In this document: positions 1 through 9,909 of the stretch, piece by piece
Layout of the letters: each line of letters starts with the position of its first letter
Numbering within the stretch: position 1 is the stretch's first letter
Assembly: GCA_016866785.1 (NCBI GenBank)
Contig: VGLH01000013.1
Location: forward strand, 1-46,418
Direction of reading: 5' to 3'
Source: Candidatus Poribacteria bacterium
Lineage (GTDB): Bacteria > Poribacteria > WGA-4E > GCA-2687025
DNA length: 46,418 nucleotides
Made by a program: the position numbers and the translations under genes
The notes under the pieces: generated by a model
Database searches by the model: none
Seen by the model: the letters and a program-made list of their open reading frames with translations, nothing else
Told to the model about the DNA's origin: nothing

Positions 1-2
1 CG

Positions 3-1097
3 GGGGCCCGATCCGTCCTGACCGTCGAGGGTAACCCCCTCATCGCCGCCCGCGACATCGGCATGGGTCGAGCGCTTTACGTCGGGGTTCCGCTCGCCGC
101 GTGCACGCCGACGATGGAGGCAGCCCTGTGGCGCGACGTGTTCGGCGCCGTGCGTAGGCAGCCGCTCGCCCCCTGGGAGCGACTCGATCCCGCGCAACGG
201 CAGCGTCTCGTCGACCGGCTCAACGCCCTGCCGGAAAGCGCTCCGGCGCGTTCCGGACGACTCGCCCTCGTCACAGTGGTATGGGTGGTCTGTATCAGCG
301 CACTCGCGATGCTCTTCGCTCGTCGTCGCCGATGGGCGGTGGGCGTTGCGCTGGCGCTGTCGGTATGCGCCACCGCAGCGCCGATCGTATGGCGGAGCCG
401 TAATCGCTCCATACCCGCCCAGGAATGGGGTGTCCTCCGCGTCTATCCCGAATCCGGCGATGCCTACTGGCGAGGGACACTGACCGTCGATCCGGTCGAC
501 GCCACGTCGTTCGTGATGCCGTTTTCGACGAACCCGAACCCGACCGCGCTATCGGGGGGCCCATCGGGAGTCTGGGTTGCGGACATCCGGGGCGCGGGCG
601 GCACGATCCGCGACGTGTCCACCGGTCCCAATCAGGCGCGGCATTGGGAGGCGCAGGCGTTCGTGCCGTCGCCCGGCAGCCTGTCAGTTGAGACCGACTC
701 TCCCGACGGCTCGCTGCGCCTCACGAACCACATGAACGTCGCCTTCGAGCGAGGGGCCGTGGTCGCTGGGGGCGCAGCCGCTTTCGTCGACGGCTTGCGG
801 GAGGGGGAGAACCGCCCGATTGAGTTCGCTGCCGTCGAGACGCGGCGCTCATTCTGGTCTCAGCTCAGCCTGCCGACGCCGTTGCACAGCTACTGGTCTC
901 GCGAGGGGCTCCTGGATGCTCTGATGACCGGCGACACGACGTATTGGGTAGGGTGGGTGCGGGGGGCGTCCGTGGTTGGCATGCGCGCGAGCTCCGCTCC
1001 CGCGCATGCCTTGCTCGTCATCGTGCCGCTTGATATAACAGCCGACCGGATCGAGACGCCGAACATCGCACCGAGCCCAGCGAAGGACACGGAATGA
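3..1097 (+). CDS. C-terminal part of a membrane protein (BatA/GATase-like type), 5' end outside window
   Basis: The frame is open from the left edge (first full codon at base 3), so the true start lies outside the window; the ATG at 63 is internal. The visible part begins with a stretch ending IAARDIGMGRALYVG, which resembles the end of the glutamine-amidotransferase-like domain found in BatA-type and DUF4159-type membrane proteins. Two hydrophobic segments follow, around VTVVWVVCISALAMLFA and VGVALALSVCATAAPIVW, separated by an arginine-rich loop. The last 200 or so residues look extracytoplasmic and beta-rich, and I do not recognise them. The stop overlaps the next start as ATGA (1094-1097), so this gene is probably translated together with the PfkB kinase. 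Function is unknown; family placement is by resemblance only. Confidence 0.6.
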   Translation, partial: GARSVLTVEGNPLIAARDIGMGRALYVGVPLAACTPTMEAALWRDVFGAVRRQPLAPWERLDPAQRQRLVDRLNALPESAPARSGRLALVTVVWVVCISALAMLFARRRRWAVGVALALSVCATAAPIVWRSRNRSIPAQEWGVLRVYPESGDAYWRGTLTVDPVDATSFVMPFSTNPNPTALSGGPSGVWVADIRGAGGTIRDVSTGPNQARHWEAQAFVPSPGSLSVETDSPDGSLRLTNHMNVAFERGAVVAGGAAAFVDGLREGENRPIEFAAVETRRSFWSQLSLPTPLHSYWSREGLLDALMTGDTTYWVGWVRGASVVGMRASSAPAHALLVIVPLDITADRIETPNIAPSPAKDTE

Positions 1098-2041
1098 CGA
1101 CCGGTAGAGCCGCATGCGTCGGCATTTACGTCGTGGACGCCCTCGGGCGACCCATCGACAGCGCTCCCGAACGAGGCAAGCTGGTGCTGTTCGACAGCTT
1201 GGCGCTCCACACCGGCGGATGCGCCAACAACACGGGCATCGCCTTGGCGCGGCTGGGAGTGCCGGTAACAGCGTACGGCAAGGTGGGCTCCGATGCGTTC
1301 GGTGACTTCGTCGTGCAGAACCTTCACGAAAACGGCGTTGACGCCAGCGGCATGTCCCGGACTGCCGAAGTGAGCACGTCGTTCACGTTCGTCGTGGTCT
1401 CTAGCGACGGCGAGCGGTCCTTCTACCACACCATCGGTTCCAACGGCGTCTTCTCGGAGACCGATATCGACCGCGACACCATCCTCGGTTCCACGGTCAT
1501 GCACGTCGCCGGAGCGAACCTGATGCCGCAGCTCGACGGCGCGCCGACCACTCGCTTGATGCACTGGGCGCGCGAAAACGGCATCGTCACGGCTTACGAC
1601 ACGACGTGGGACGCATCCGGCGCGTGGCTCGACAAGATCGGCGAATCGCTCCCCTACGTCGACTACTTCCTGCCGAGCATCGAGGAAGCCCGCGCGATGA
1701 CCGGACTGCACGACGTCGAAGATGTCGCCGAAGCGCTCCTCGACTTGGGCGTGGGTACGGCGGTTCTGAAGCTGGGCGTTGACGGCAGCTACGTCCGCAA
1801 CGCGGATGCGACGGTTCGGATGCCGTCGCTGCAGGTGTCCGTCGTCGATACGACCGGCGCGGGCGATGCCTACGTCGGCGGGTTCCTCGCCGGGGTCGCC
1901 ATGGGATGGGATATGGAGCAATGCGCTCAGCTTGGGACGTGCGCCGGAGCGGCATGCGTCACCGCCATCGGCACGACACCGGGCTTGCGTGACTTGGACG
2001 GAACCCTCGAGCTCTGGCGCACCTGTCCGCCGCGCACGTAG
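1094..2041 (+). CDS. PfkB-family carbohydrate kinase
   Basis: A 315-residue cytoplasmic kinase of the ribokinase/PfkB fold, expected to phosphorylate a sugar or nucleoside using ATP. Visible signatures are the N-terminal sugar-binding glycines in [17 protein letters not shown] (about residues 39-55) and the C-terminal [16 protein letters not shown] (251-266), whose GAGD forms the anion hole and supplies the catalytic aspartate D257. The length is normal for the family. The ATG at 1094 overlaps the preceding stop by 4 bp, which fixes the start. A DUF1028 gene follows 22 bp downstream. The substrate cannot be told from sequence; ribokinase, fructokinase and KDG kinase are all possible. Confidence 0.93.
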   Translation: MTTGRAACVGIYVVDALGRPIDSAPERGKLVLFDSLALHTGGCANNTGIALARLGVPVTAYGKVGSDAFGDFVVQNLHENGVDASGMSRTAEVSTSFTFVVVSSDGERSFYHTIGSNGVFSETDIDRDTILGSTVMHVAGANLMPQLDGAPTTRLMHWARENGIVTAYDTTWDASGAWLDKIGESLPYVDYFLPSIEEARAMTGLHDVEDVAEALLDLGVGTAVLKLGVDGSYVRNADATVRMPSLQVSVVDTTGAGDAYVGGFLAGVAMGWDMEQCAQLGTCAGAACVTAIGTTPGLRDLDGTLELWRTCPPRT

Positions 2042-2063
2042 ACACGTAGAAAGGGATCCGTCG

Positions 2064-2708
2064 GTGAACCGCGACTGGCTTCCGTTCGGCACGTTCTCGA
2101 TTGCGGCGCGGGACCCATCCAACGGCGACCTCGGCGTGGCTGTGGCATCGAAGTTCTTCGCCGTGGGCTCGGTGGTTCCCTGGGCGCGGGCTGGTGTGGG
2201 CGCAATCGCCACGCAGTCCCACGCGAACACGTCCTACGGTCCTGCCGGGCTGAACCTGCTCGCGGGCGGAGCGCCGCCGGAACTGGTTCTCGCCGAACTC
2301 GCCCGGAGCGATCCCGAATCCCGCCTCCGGCAGGTCGGCATCGTCGACGCCCAGGGCAGGTCTGCCACATTCACCGGCGACGGGTGCACGGGTTGGGCGG
2401 GCGGCAACGCCCGTCCTAACTGCGCCGTACAGGGGAACATCCTCGTCGGAGCCGTCGTCATCGACGCGATGACGGCAGCCTTTGACGCCGCGCAGGGCGA
2501 GTTGGCAGAACGGCTCCTCGCCGCTCTCGAAGCGGGGGATCGGGTCGGCGGCGACTCGCGGGGGAAGCAATCGGCTGCGCTGCTCGTCGTGCGCGCCCAC
2601 GGCGGGTACGCCGGGTTCAACGATCGCTACATCGACATCCGATCCGATGACCACCCCGAACCGACCGCCGACCTGAAGCGGCTCCTCAGCCTCCGACTCG
2701 GACGATGA
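2064..2708 (+). CDS. DUF1028 family protein (Ntn-hydrolase-like fold)
   Basis: A 214-residue protein with the DUF1028 pattern: an opening [20 protein letters not shown], then [43 protein letters not shown] and AVQGNIL. Family members have an Ntn-hydrolase-like fold and are often annotated as uncharacterised amidohydrolases; the substrate is unknown. I chose the GTG at 2064 because it follows an AAAGGG ribosome-binding site (around 2051) and puts the conserved TFSIAARD about nine residues from the start; an ATG further upstream would lie inside the kinase gene. Its last base overlaps the next gene as ATGA (2705-2708). Position between a sugar kinase and a P-loop protein gives no clear pathway. 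Confidence 0.9.
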   Translation: MNRDWLPFGTFSIAARDPSNGDLGVAVASKFFAVGSVVPWARAGVGAIATQSHANTSYGPAGLNLLAGGAPPELVLAELARSDPESRLRQVGIVDAQGRSATFTGDGCTGWAGGNARPNCAVQGNILVGAVVIDAMTAAFDAAQGELAERLLAALEAGDRVGGDSRGKQSAALLVVRAHGGYAGFNDRYIDIRSDDHPEPTADLKRLLSLRLGR

Positions 2709-3223
2709 CGCCGTCAGCCCATCCGTGGGGATCGATCGAACTGACCTCGGGGCAGCGACGGGCGCTCGACCAGATCGAGTCGATCCTGGCGTCCGGGCCC
2801 CCGAACATGCCCATCTGCATCATCGGGGACTTTGGTTCGGGCAAGACAACGCTCGCCCGATACTGGCTAGCAAGCCATTTCGACGACCCGGAGCGGAGAG
2901 TCCATGCGCTGAACCGCGCGCTCCTCGACGCGCTCAAGCGCGAGGGCGATCTCGCGGATTTCGCAGCGGATCCCGACAAGACGCGCGTCTTCCTGCGGAT
3001 CGCGCTCGCCGACGCCTTGGAGTCGGCGTTCTCTGGTGCCGATGCAGTGGTTCTCGATGCCATCGAGCTGCTTCATGTCTATGCCGTGCCGCTCATTCCC
3101 CGCGTTGCTGAGCACGCGCGACGCGGCGTGGTGGCGCTGATCTGCGTGCCGGACAGCCCCAACGAGGGCGTTCGGTACGAGCTCCGACCCTTCGAGTGCC
3201 ATGTCGTGCGACTCGACTCGTGA
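2705..3223 (+). CDS. Small P-loop ATPase of unknown role
   Basis: A 172-residue protein with a clear Walker A motif, GDFGSGKTT (residues 41-49), and a hydrophobic strand ending in Asp, AVVLDAIEL (114-122), that fits Walker B. A final hydrophobic strand, [10 protein letters not shown] (141-150), completes a minimal P-loop core. No sensor, arginine-finger or DNA-binding domain is recognisable, and it is short for an AAA+ protein. It resembles small ATP-binding proteins of the TniB or phage type only in outline. It is translationally coupled to the DUF1028 gene and lies just upstream of a ComEA-like gene, so a nucleic-acid role is possible but unproven. Confidence 0.7.
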   Translation: MTPSAHPWGSIELTSGQRRALDQIESILASGPPNMPICIIGDFGSGKTTLARYWLASHFDDPERRVHALNRALLDALKREGDLADFAADPDKTRVFLRIALADALESAFSGADAVVLDAIELLHVYAVPLIPRVAEHARRGVVALICVPDSPNEGVRYELRPFECHVVRLDS

Positions 3224-3235
3224 CCGAGAAGACCC

Positions 3236-3703
3236 ATGTGGAACCAGTTCACAGCCGGGGAAAAGCGCATCTTGGCAGCCCTGATGGTCGTGACGCTCAT
3301 TGGCGCCGGAGTGAGCCTTGCCCGTCGCGCACGCCCCGAGTGGTTCTACGGACCCCCGGACTTCGTCCTCGACGAGCCCCTGAACGGGGTTGAGAGCGAG
3401 GCAGCCGAGGAGCCCGCCTCGCCGGTTCCAAAGCCGCCATCCGCGCCGACCGAGACACAGGTCGCGCCTGCGCCTTCAGCCGCCGACGCCGTGCAGGATC
3501 GTGCCACGCGCGTCAACCTGAACACGGCGGACAGCGCCACCCTGCAGACGCTGCCGGGCATCGGGCCCGTGCTCGCCGAGCGGATCATCGCGTATCGCAA
3601 GGAGGCGGGAGGGTTCCACAGCGTGGACGACCTGATCGATGTGCGCGGCATCGGACCCAAGACGCTCGGAAAGCTCCGCGACCTGGTCACGGTGGAGCCC
3701 TGA
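3236..3703 (+). CDS. ComEA-like membrane-anchored helix-hairpin-helix protein
   Basis: A 155-residue protein with one N-terminal membrane segment (ILAALMVVTLIGAGVSLA, about 12-29), a proline/alanine-rich linker (about 55-88), and a C-terminal double helix-hairpin-helix domain starting VNLNTADSATLQTLPGIG (93-110) and ending DVRGIGPKTLGKLRDL (135-150). The order anchor-linker-HhH is that of ComEA, which binds incoming double-stranded DNA at the outer face of the membrane during natural transformation. The start lies 12 bp after the P-loop gene stop. No comEC or pilus genes are in the window, so a competence role is inferred from the family alone. Confidence 0.88.
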   Translation: MWNQFTAGEKRILAALMVVTLIGAGVSLARRARPEWFYGPPDFVLDEPLNGVESEAAEEPASPVPKPPSAPTETQVAPAPSAADAVQDRATRVNLNTADSATLQTLPGIGPVLAERIIAYRKEAGGFHSVDDLIDVRGIGPKTLGKLRDLVTVEP

Positions 3704-3742
3704 CGCCTTTCGCGTGTCACTTCGCCGTGGTATCGTGATCCC

Positions 3743-6700
3743 ATGACACGGCTTGCTTGCGCTGAGCGGATCGCTTCTAGCAGGAGCCAGACTTTGGCGT
3801 ACCAGAAACAGGCAACTCGCGCCCGACTCCTGATCGCCTGTCTCGCCGCCCTCGGATGGCTTTTCGAGGTCGGCTTCGCGCGGTCAGCGACGCCGCTGGT
3901 CGAGCTTCAGACGGACCTGCCGCTGCTGAACGCGGGCGACACCTTCCGCGTGAATCTTCGGGTCACCGACGCAACGCCCTTGTTTGGGGCGAGTGCGAAG
4001 CTCACGTACGACAGCTCACGATTGGAGTACATCGCGGCTGAGGTCGGCGAGCTCTTCCTGACGGCGGCTCGCTTCCCGCCCTTGATCAGCGTGCTCGAGG
4101 CGGGCGGGACGCTCGCGCTGACCACCAGCCGCAACGTCGGCGACTCCGAGGTGTTCCGCGACGGCGTGCTCGTCTCGATCCGCTTCCGCGCAGCTCGGGC
4201 AGGGATCGCGACGATGGGTCTCGACGCAGGCAGCATCACGCTGGTCACGAAGTCGGGCGTGCTGGTCGAGGGCTCCGAGCGCGTTCAGACCAAGGGTTTG
4301 TCGGTTTCCGTCGGCGCTGGCATGGTGCTGAACCCATCCAGCGGACCCCCTCGGACCGTGGCAACCGTTTCCGCGGCGGGTTTTCTGCCCAATGAAGATG
4401 TCCAGATCACGCTCGACGGCGTGGACATCGGAGCGCCGGCACGATCCGACGCCTCAGGGCAGGTGCTCTTCGCGCCGGTTGAGATACCGGACGCACCGGC
4501 GAGCGCACGTCCGATCGTGCTCCTAGGCGTCGAGTCGAAACGCCGGTATGAGACGCGCTTCCAGATCGTGCCCACGTTGGATGAGGCGACCGCTGCGTTC
4601 GTCGGTCCCGGCGACGTGCTACGCGTGAGCGGCGAGGGCTTCGGGGCGTCCGAGCGGGTGACGTTCCAGATCCAGGGCGTCGCCGTGACGACGATCCTCG
4701 GCGGAGATCAGGCGACTGCACAAGGCAAGCTGTCCACGCAGATCGGGCTGCCGAACGACCTGATCGTGGGACCGGCGGAACTGGTCGTCGAGGGCCGAAC
4801 GTCCCGTCTGAAAGCCTACCGACCGAACTTGACCGTTCAGCCCCGCATCACGACCGTCACGCCACCGATGGGCCCTGCGGGAACCAACGTCCTGATCGCT
4901 GCGAGCGGCTTCGCGCCGGGTCAGCAGGCGGACTGCCTCGTCAATGGGCAGGTCGCCGGCACGCAGACCGTGGGAACGCGAGGAACCGTCTCCTTCACCG
5001 TGCCGATCACAACGACGCTCGTGCCCCGCAGCGAACGCGCGGCGATCCCGATCATGGTTCGCGCGCCTGGGCTCGTCGCCGCCAGTGCTCCCTTCGTCTA
5101 CGTCCCCAACGCCACCATCACGGCGGTTACGCCGGAGGGCGGCGACTCGGTCGTCCTTCCTGGCGAGACCGTCCGCGTCACCGGAACCGGGTTCCTCGCC
5201 GACGCCGCCGTGACAGCGACCTTCGGCGCGGTTGCCGTGCCGCCCGTCACGGCGAAGGCGAACTCCTTCGGCGAGATCGACGTGCGCCTCTCGATTCCCG
5301 CGCAGCCGTCGGGTCCCCAGACGCTGACCGTCCGCACGGGAACCGCAGCCGCCAGCGACAAGAGCCTCACGGTCGCCGGACGGATCACGGACTGGGCGAT
5401 GGAGGGCGGCTCGTCGCCGAAGATCGGAGCGCTGGGAACCATCCTCGTCGTCCACGGAGCCGGATTCGTCGCCAACGAGACCATCTCATTCGATCTTGGG
5501 AGCCTATCGAACGTCCAGACGACCCGGAGCGACGCATCCGGCAGCTTCCGCGCCGCGATCGTGCTGAGGCAGCTTCCGGTCGACCTTCCCGCCGGAGTCG
5601 GCGAAGTCGTGGTGCGCGCGCGGGACAAGTCCAACACGGCGCAGACGACCGTGCTGCTCTCCAGTCCCAGCTCCAACGTGCTCGCGACGGCTTCCATCCG
5701 CTCGATCCCTGCGACGGCGGCGGAAGGCGATACGATCCATATCGTCGGGCTCGGCTTCGGACACAACCATATCGTCGGGCGTATCCTGCTCGACACGAAG
5801 CTCGACGCCCGCCTGTCGCCGCAGGTGCTCCCCGTCGTCGAAGTGGTCGCCGGGACGCGATCCGGCGATCTCATCCTCGCCGACCCGAACGGCGCGTTCG
5901 ATGTCGTCGTCGCCGTGCCACCGCTGCTGGCTGATGGGCGAGCCGGGGAGAAGGAGGTGCTGGCGGAGTTCCCCAAGGCGACCAGCGGAGCCCCGGCAAT
6001 CGCCGCCCCTCTGAATCTCGCCGCGTCGGTCCGTGTCACCGATGCCGCTGGGAACCGGGTCACGACGGTCGGCTCCGGCGACTCCGTGTTCATCCAGGCG
6101 ACGGGGTTCCAGCCGTTCGAGACGCCACAGGTGCAGTTGGGTTCCTCGGGTACCAGCTTCCTCGGCTCGGCGAACCAGCACGGGCAGATCGTGAACCTAC
6201 CGTACTTCGTGCAGCCGACGTCCGGCGGTGATCAAACGCTACAGGTCCGAGGACTCGCGTCTGGCACGATTGCCGAGACAGTTCTGAAGATCGTTCCCAA
6301 GCTCACACTGCTATCGCCGCCGCCGGGCTCCATCGTCACGACAGGGCTGTCCGTCACGGTGCGTGGAGCCGGCTTCCCCGATGGACCCGTGGCGTTCGAC
6401 ATCGACGGCATCGCGCTCACTCCGAGCCCATCGAACGTCACGTCGGTCGGCGGCACGTTCATCGCGTCGTTCACGGTCTTTTCGGGTTCCCTGCCCGTCA
6501 CAGGCGCGATACGAGCGACCGTCGGCTCGACCCGCGCGTCCTCCGAATCGCTCCGGTTCAGCACTCCGGGCTTGGCGATCACGCCGGCGAGCGGCAGAGC
6601 CGGCACGACCGTCAAGGTTCGCGGCGCGTTGGGCAATACGGTGACGTTCGGATCGCAGTCGCTGGGACTGCTGCTGAACAGCCAGTCGGTGGCTGGAGTG

Positions 6701-8734
6701 TGGGAAGGCGAGTTCGTCGTGCCGTCGGTGCCGGGCGGCAGCTATGTCGTGGTGGTCGGCACTCTACCGGTTGGTTATACCGCGCCCACGTTCGCCGTCA
6801 CGCCGACCGTCTCGATCAGCCCGACGACGGCGACTCCGGGCGAACGCGTCGCGATCGCGGGTGACGGGTTCGGCGGCGACCGAACGACAACGATCGCCAT
6901 CGGATCGTCGCGCACTCCGACTGTGCTGCGGTCGCGCTCCGACGGCTCGTTCAGCCTCTCCGTCGTCGTGCCGGCAGGTCCCGGCGGCATCACGCGCGTC
7001 GTCGCGTCAGACAACGTGAGCGCTGCGTCCGTCCAGCTCCGCGTGAGACCCGTGCTCCGCGCGGTCGAGCCGGATCCGAAAGCGGTCGTGGACGGCAAGC
7101 TCCCCGCCGGAGCCAATCTCGTCCTGATCGGCGATGGCTTCGAGATGAACGAGGAGCTCACGGCAACGGTCGGCGGCACGCCCGTGGTTCCGCGCACACG
7201 CTTGGCGGCGGATGCGAACGGCTCGCTGAACGCGACCGTACCGATGCCGGCGATTCCGACGGGGCTGCACGATGTCGCAGTGCGGGGGAGCAGCAGCGGC
7301 GAGACCGTATCCCTGACCGCTGCCGTCGGAGCGCTCGCGGTGATCGACGTTCCCAAGCCGTCCAGCGGCGCGCAGGGAACCGTGGTACTCGTCACGGGCT
7401 CCGGCTTCGGTGCCCGCGAGATCGTGCGCGTGAAGATCGGGTCCAGTCTCCTCGGCGAGAGCGAGTCGGATGCCTCTGGCACGTTCCGCGTCAACGAGAC
7501 CTTTGCCGGGATCGAGCCGAATGCCGCCCTGGACGTCACGGCGGTAGGGCTCGCGTCCGATCTCACGGTCGTGCGAGAGAAGGCGTTCACCTTCCGCGAC
7601 TCGCGCCCACCCACGATCCTGAGCGTCGAAGAGGACAGCAAGGGCAAAACGCTCATCACCGGCGACGTGTTGGCGATCACCGTCGTTCAGAGCGCGGATC
7701 CCGAGAAGATCACCGAAGCGACCTACTCCATCGGAACCGTGACCGGGGCGCTCACGGAGTCCAAGACGAACGCCGATGGGACGCGCGTCTGGACAGCGAC
7801 CGTGACGATCCCCGAAGGAGCATCCGTGGCGGCGCGAGCCGTGGATGTCACGTTGACCGACCTCGGCGGGAACAAGGGACGCCGGAGCACGACGACGCGC
7901 GTCACCATCGACGCCGTCATTACGATTACAGTCGGATCCGTGACGGGGTCTCCTGCGACGTCTGGGGAAACCATCGCCGTGACAGCGACCGGCGAACGGG
8001 GCGGAACCGCGACATTCTCCATCGCCGGGGTCGCGACCAACGTGCCCATGACCGAGTCCTCCGCTGGAACCTACAAGGGCTCCTACACGGCGAAGGAAGC
8101 CGACCGGGTCACGGATGGCGCCCTGTCCGTGGCGTTCGTCGACGCGTCGGGGAACCGGAAGACGCTCGTCGCCGATACGAAGGTGACGATCATCCGGGCG
8201 ACGGCGTATGCGCTGAACCTCGCCAAGGGACTCAACCTCATCTCGCTGCCAGTCGACGACCCCGGGCTCAAGAAGGCTTCCGATCTCATCGCGCGGCTCG
8301 GCACACGGGCGGCGTTCGTGCTGTCCTACGACACGACCCGCAAGCAGACCGTATCCTACGTGCGCGGCGCGCCGACGACGTCCGCCAGCAACGCGGCGAT
8401 CCGCGCAGGAGCTGCCTATCTCGTCATGATGGAGGGCGCGGCGACGCTCGACATCAAGGGAACGCCCTGGCGCGAAGAGGCGGTTCCCCTGGTTCGCGGC
8501 GTCAACTTCGTCGGTCTTGTCGCCGACTCCGGGTACGAGCGGGTATCGGACATCGCGCTCGCTCTGGGCGACTCGATCTCAGCGGTTGTCCACATGGACA
8601 CGACCAACAGCAGGTTCGTCACGTTCACGCCGCTGTCGGACCCGACTTCGCCGGACAATCGGCGCATGCGCCCAGGAGACGGCGTGCTCATCATCGCAAC
8701 GACCGCGACGGCGCTGCCAGCCAAGAAGCGCTAG
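3743..8734 (+). CDS. Giant exported cohesin-domain and TIG/IPT-repeat protein
   Basis: A protein of up to 1663 residues. After a basic stretch comes a signal-peptide-like core (RLLIACLAALGWLFEVGFARSA), then a cohesin-like domain (about 50-170: VELQTDLPLLNAGDTFRVNL, FGASAKLTYDSSRLEYI, VLVSIRFRAARAG). Roughly eleven immunoglobulin-like TIG/IPT-type repeats follow to about residue 1290, each with a strand like GTNVLIAASGFAPGQ and a later SDASG.F motif. Two similar C-terminal units start at LNLAKGLNLISLPVDD and VPLVRGVNFVGLV, a form common at the ends of such proteins. No LPXTG, PEP-CTERM or type IX tail is visible. The ATG at 3743 lacks a ribosome-binding site; a TTG at 3794 sits 7 bp after AGGAG and gives a cleaner signal peptide, so it is a serious alternative start. 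Likely a surface adhesin or scaffold. Confidence 0.85.
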   Translation: MTRLACAERIASSRSQTLAYQKQATRARLLIACLAALGWLFEVGFARSATPLVELQTDLPLLNAGDTFRVNLRVTDATPLFGASAKLTYDSSRLEYIAAEVGELFLTAARFPPLISVLEAGGTLALTTSRNVGDSEVFRDGVLVSIRFRAARAGIATMGLDAGSITLVTKSGVLVEGSERVQTKGLSVSVGAGMVLNPSSGPPRTVATVSAAGFLPNEDVQITLDGVDIGAPARSDASGQVLFAPVEIPDAPASARPIVLLGVESKRRYETRFQIVPTLDEATAAFVGPGDVLRVSGEGFGASERVTFQIQGVAVTTILGGDQATAQGKLSTQIGLPNDLIVGPAELVVEGRTSRLKAYRPNLTVQPRITTVTPPMGPAGTNVLIAASGFAPGQQADCLVNGQVAGTQTVGTRGTVSFTVPITTTLVPRSERAAIPIMVRAPGLVAASAPFVYVPNATITAVTPEGGDSVVLPGETVRVTGTGFLADAAVTATFGAVAVPPVTAKANSFGEIDVRLSIPAQPSGPQTLTVRTGTAAASDKSLTVAGRITDWAMEGGSSPKIGALGTILVVHGAGFVANETISFDLGSLSNVQTTRSDASGSFRAAIVLRQLPVDLPAGVGEVVVRARDKSNTAQTTVLLSSPSSNVLATASIRSIPATAAEGDTIHIVGLGFGHNHIVGRILLDTKLDARLSPQVLPVVEVVAGTRSGDLILADPNGAFDVVVAVPPLLADGRAGEKEVLAEFPKATSGAPAIAAPLNLAASVRVTDAAGNRVTTVGSGDSVFIQATGFQPFETPQVQLGSSGTSFLGSANQHGQIVNLPYFVQPTSGGDQTLQVRGLASGTIAETVLKIVPKLTLLSPPPGSIVTTGLSVTVRGAGFPDGPVAFDIDGIALTPSPSNVTSVGGTFIASFTVFSGSLPVTGAIRATVGSTRASSESLRFSTPGLAITPASGRAGTTVKVRGALGNTVTFGSQSLGLLLNSQSVAGVWEGEFVVPSVPGGSYVVVVGTLPVGYTAPTFAVTPTVSISPTTATPGERVAIAGDGFGGDRTTTIAIGSSRTPTVLRSRSDGSFSLSVVVPAGPGGITRVVASDNVSAASVQLRVRPVLRAVEPDPKAVVDGKLPAGANLVLIGDGFEMNEELTATVGGTPVVPRTRLAADANGSLNATVPMPAIPTGLHDVAVRGSSSGETVSLTAAVGALAVIDVPKPSSGAQGTVVLVTGSGFGAREIVRVKIGSSLLGESESDASGTFRVNETFAGIEPNAALDVTAVGLASDLTVVREKAFTFRDSRPPTILSVEEDSKGKTLITGDVLAITVVQSADPEKITEATYSIGTVTGALTESKTNADGTRVWTATVTIPEGASVAARAVDVTLTDLGGNKGRRSTTTRVTIDAVITITVGSVTGSPATSGETIAVTATGERGGTATFSIAGVATNVPMTESSAGTYKGSYTAKEADRVTDGALSVAFVDASGNRKTLVADTKVTIIRATAYALNLAKGLNLISLPVDDPGLKKASDLIARLGTRAAFVLSYDTTRKQTVSYVRGAPTTSASNAAIRAGAAYLVMMEGAATLDIKGTPWREEAVPLVRGVNFVGLVADSGYERVSDIALALGDSISAVVHMDTTNSRFVTFTPLSDPTSPDNRRMRPGDGVLIIATTATALPAKKR

Positions 8735-8756
8735 AGCCGCCTCGGTCGAGGTAGAT

Positions 8757-9686
8757 TCAGAAGAGCTCCCAGCGCGTTTTCCTCTCTCCGCTCTGCAAGT
8801 ACAGCCATTCCCCGGATCGATAGGAGACGTGCCGACGCAGGTGTGCAACACACGTCGGCACAGACTGGTCGAGAGCCTCGTATGCGCGCTGTAGGCTGTT
8901 GGCGAGACGAGCGTAGAGGTTCTTGTTCAGTTTCTTCATTTGGTCTCTGGCACGCGTCAGTTCTTCCACATAGAAGGCAGTTGCGTCGAGGTCGCTGCCC
9001 GCGGGCGATGACCCCCGGTGCGAGCGAACGTAGCGGATCGAGGCATGGGCATCGGCTTGTGCGTCCAACAAGTCGCGACGTACCTGCTGCGCTTTCTGTT
9101 CTTCCTGCGAGACGGCGTCTGGATCCGTCAGAGCCAGCAGCTCCGCGGCAGATACCCATCTACCCTCGTTCAGAATGAGGGTGTGGATGTACGTGAAACC
9201 CTTCCGATCCCGCATCCGCGCCTCCTCTTCGCCGAAGCACAGATACCAGTAGTCCCCACCCTCCTTGCGGAACGTATGGTGCTTCTCGTCGCCAACAGGG
9301 CTGGCGCCGCGCCGGAGTCCAAGCTCTGACATCGGTCGCTCTGCCATTGGGCGTGCCGTACCGAAGGGTTCCTGCGCGCCTTCTGTAGGTTCGAGCGCCG
9401 CGTCGAGAACCGTCGTCTTCGGATGCGAGGGTTCTTGGTTCTCCACATCCGCGCTGAAGCGAGCGCCACAAAGCTGCGCACCCGCGAGAATGGCGTCGTC
9501 GAGGCATGCGCCACGGAGATCGGCACCTCGAAGCGAGGCGCCTGTCAAGTTGGCACCACGTAGATTGGCGCTGCGGAGATCAGCTCCCTCTAGGTCGGCG
9601 CCCCGAAGGTCCGCCTCTTCAAGGTCCGCGTTTTGGGCGTTGACTCGCCGAAGGCTCGTTCTTCTTGCACTCATTGCTTCTGCCAC
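8757..9686 (-). CDS. Pentapeptide-repeat protein with a C-terminal regulatory-type domain
   Basis: About 309 residues. The first 80 carry roughly ten A(D/N)LXX pentapeptide repeats (for example ADLRGADLEGADLRSANLRG), which fold as a right-handed beta-helix. After a linker, the stretch FRKEGGDYWYLCFGEEEARM followed by RDRKGFTYIHTLILNEGRW resembles the short domain (FR..GEYW...Y....RLRD.KG..YL..LL..PGREF) that I recall next to ATPase or LuxR-type regulators in actinobacteria and myxobacteria. A charged helical segment follows (residues 195-280). The listed start is a GTG; an ATG at 9674 is the alternative, and neither has a good ribosome-binding site. It is convergent with the cohesin gene, 22 bp apart. 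A signalling or DNA-binding role is inferred. Confidence 0.75.
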   Translation of the reverse strand: MAEAMSARRTSLRRVNAQNADLEEADLRGADLEGADLRSANLRGANLTGASLRGADLRGACLDDAILAGAQLCGARFSADVENQEPSHPKTTVLDAALEPTEGAQEPFGTARPMAERPMSELGLRRGASPVGDEKHHTFRKEGGDYWYLCFGEEEARMRDRKGFTYIHTLILNEGRWVSAAELLALTDPDAVSQEEQKAQQVRRDLLDAQADAHASIRYVRSHRGSSPAGSDLDATAFYVEELTRARDQMKKLNKNLYARLANSLQRAYEALDQSVPTCVAHLRRHVSYRSGEWLYLQSGERKTRWELF

Positions 9687-9909
9687 ACCAGATGTGTCCG
9701 GAGATCACCCCCTCGACTCCGGCTTAACCCACCGCGCGTCCACTCGCCCCGCCCCGGAACACTGCCCGCATCTCTGTCGAATGCTATGGACGGCGCCGTG
9801 GTCAAGACACATCACGTTCACTGATGAGATACGGCAGAAGACTGTGATCGACCTCACGTCACTGTGTCAGCGCATGGAAAGGGAACGAGACGAGGCAGTC
9901 CAGGTGAGG

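Noticed and set aside
890-2230. Minus-strand open frame of 446 codons across the PfkB kinase
   Set aside because: It is the antisense shadow of the kinase and DUF1028 genes, with low-complexity Arg/Ala/Val content and no recognisable pattern.
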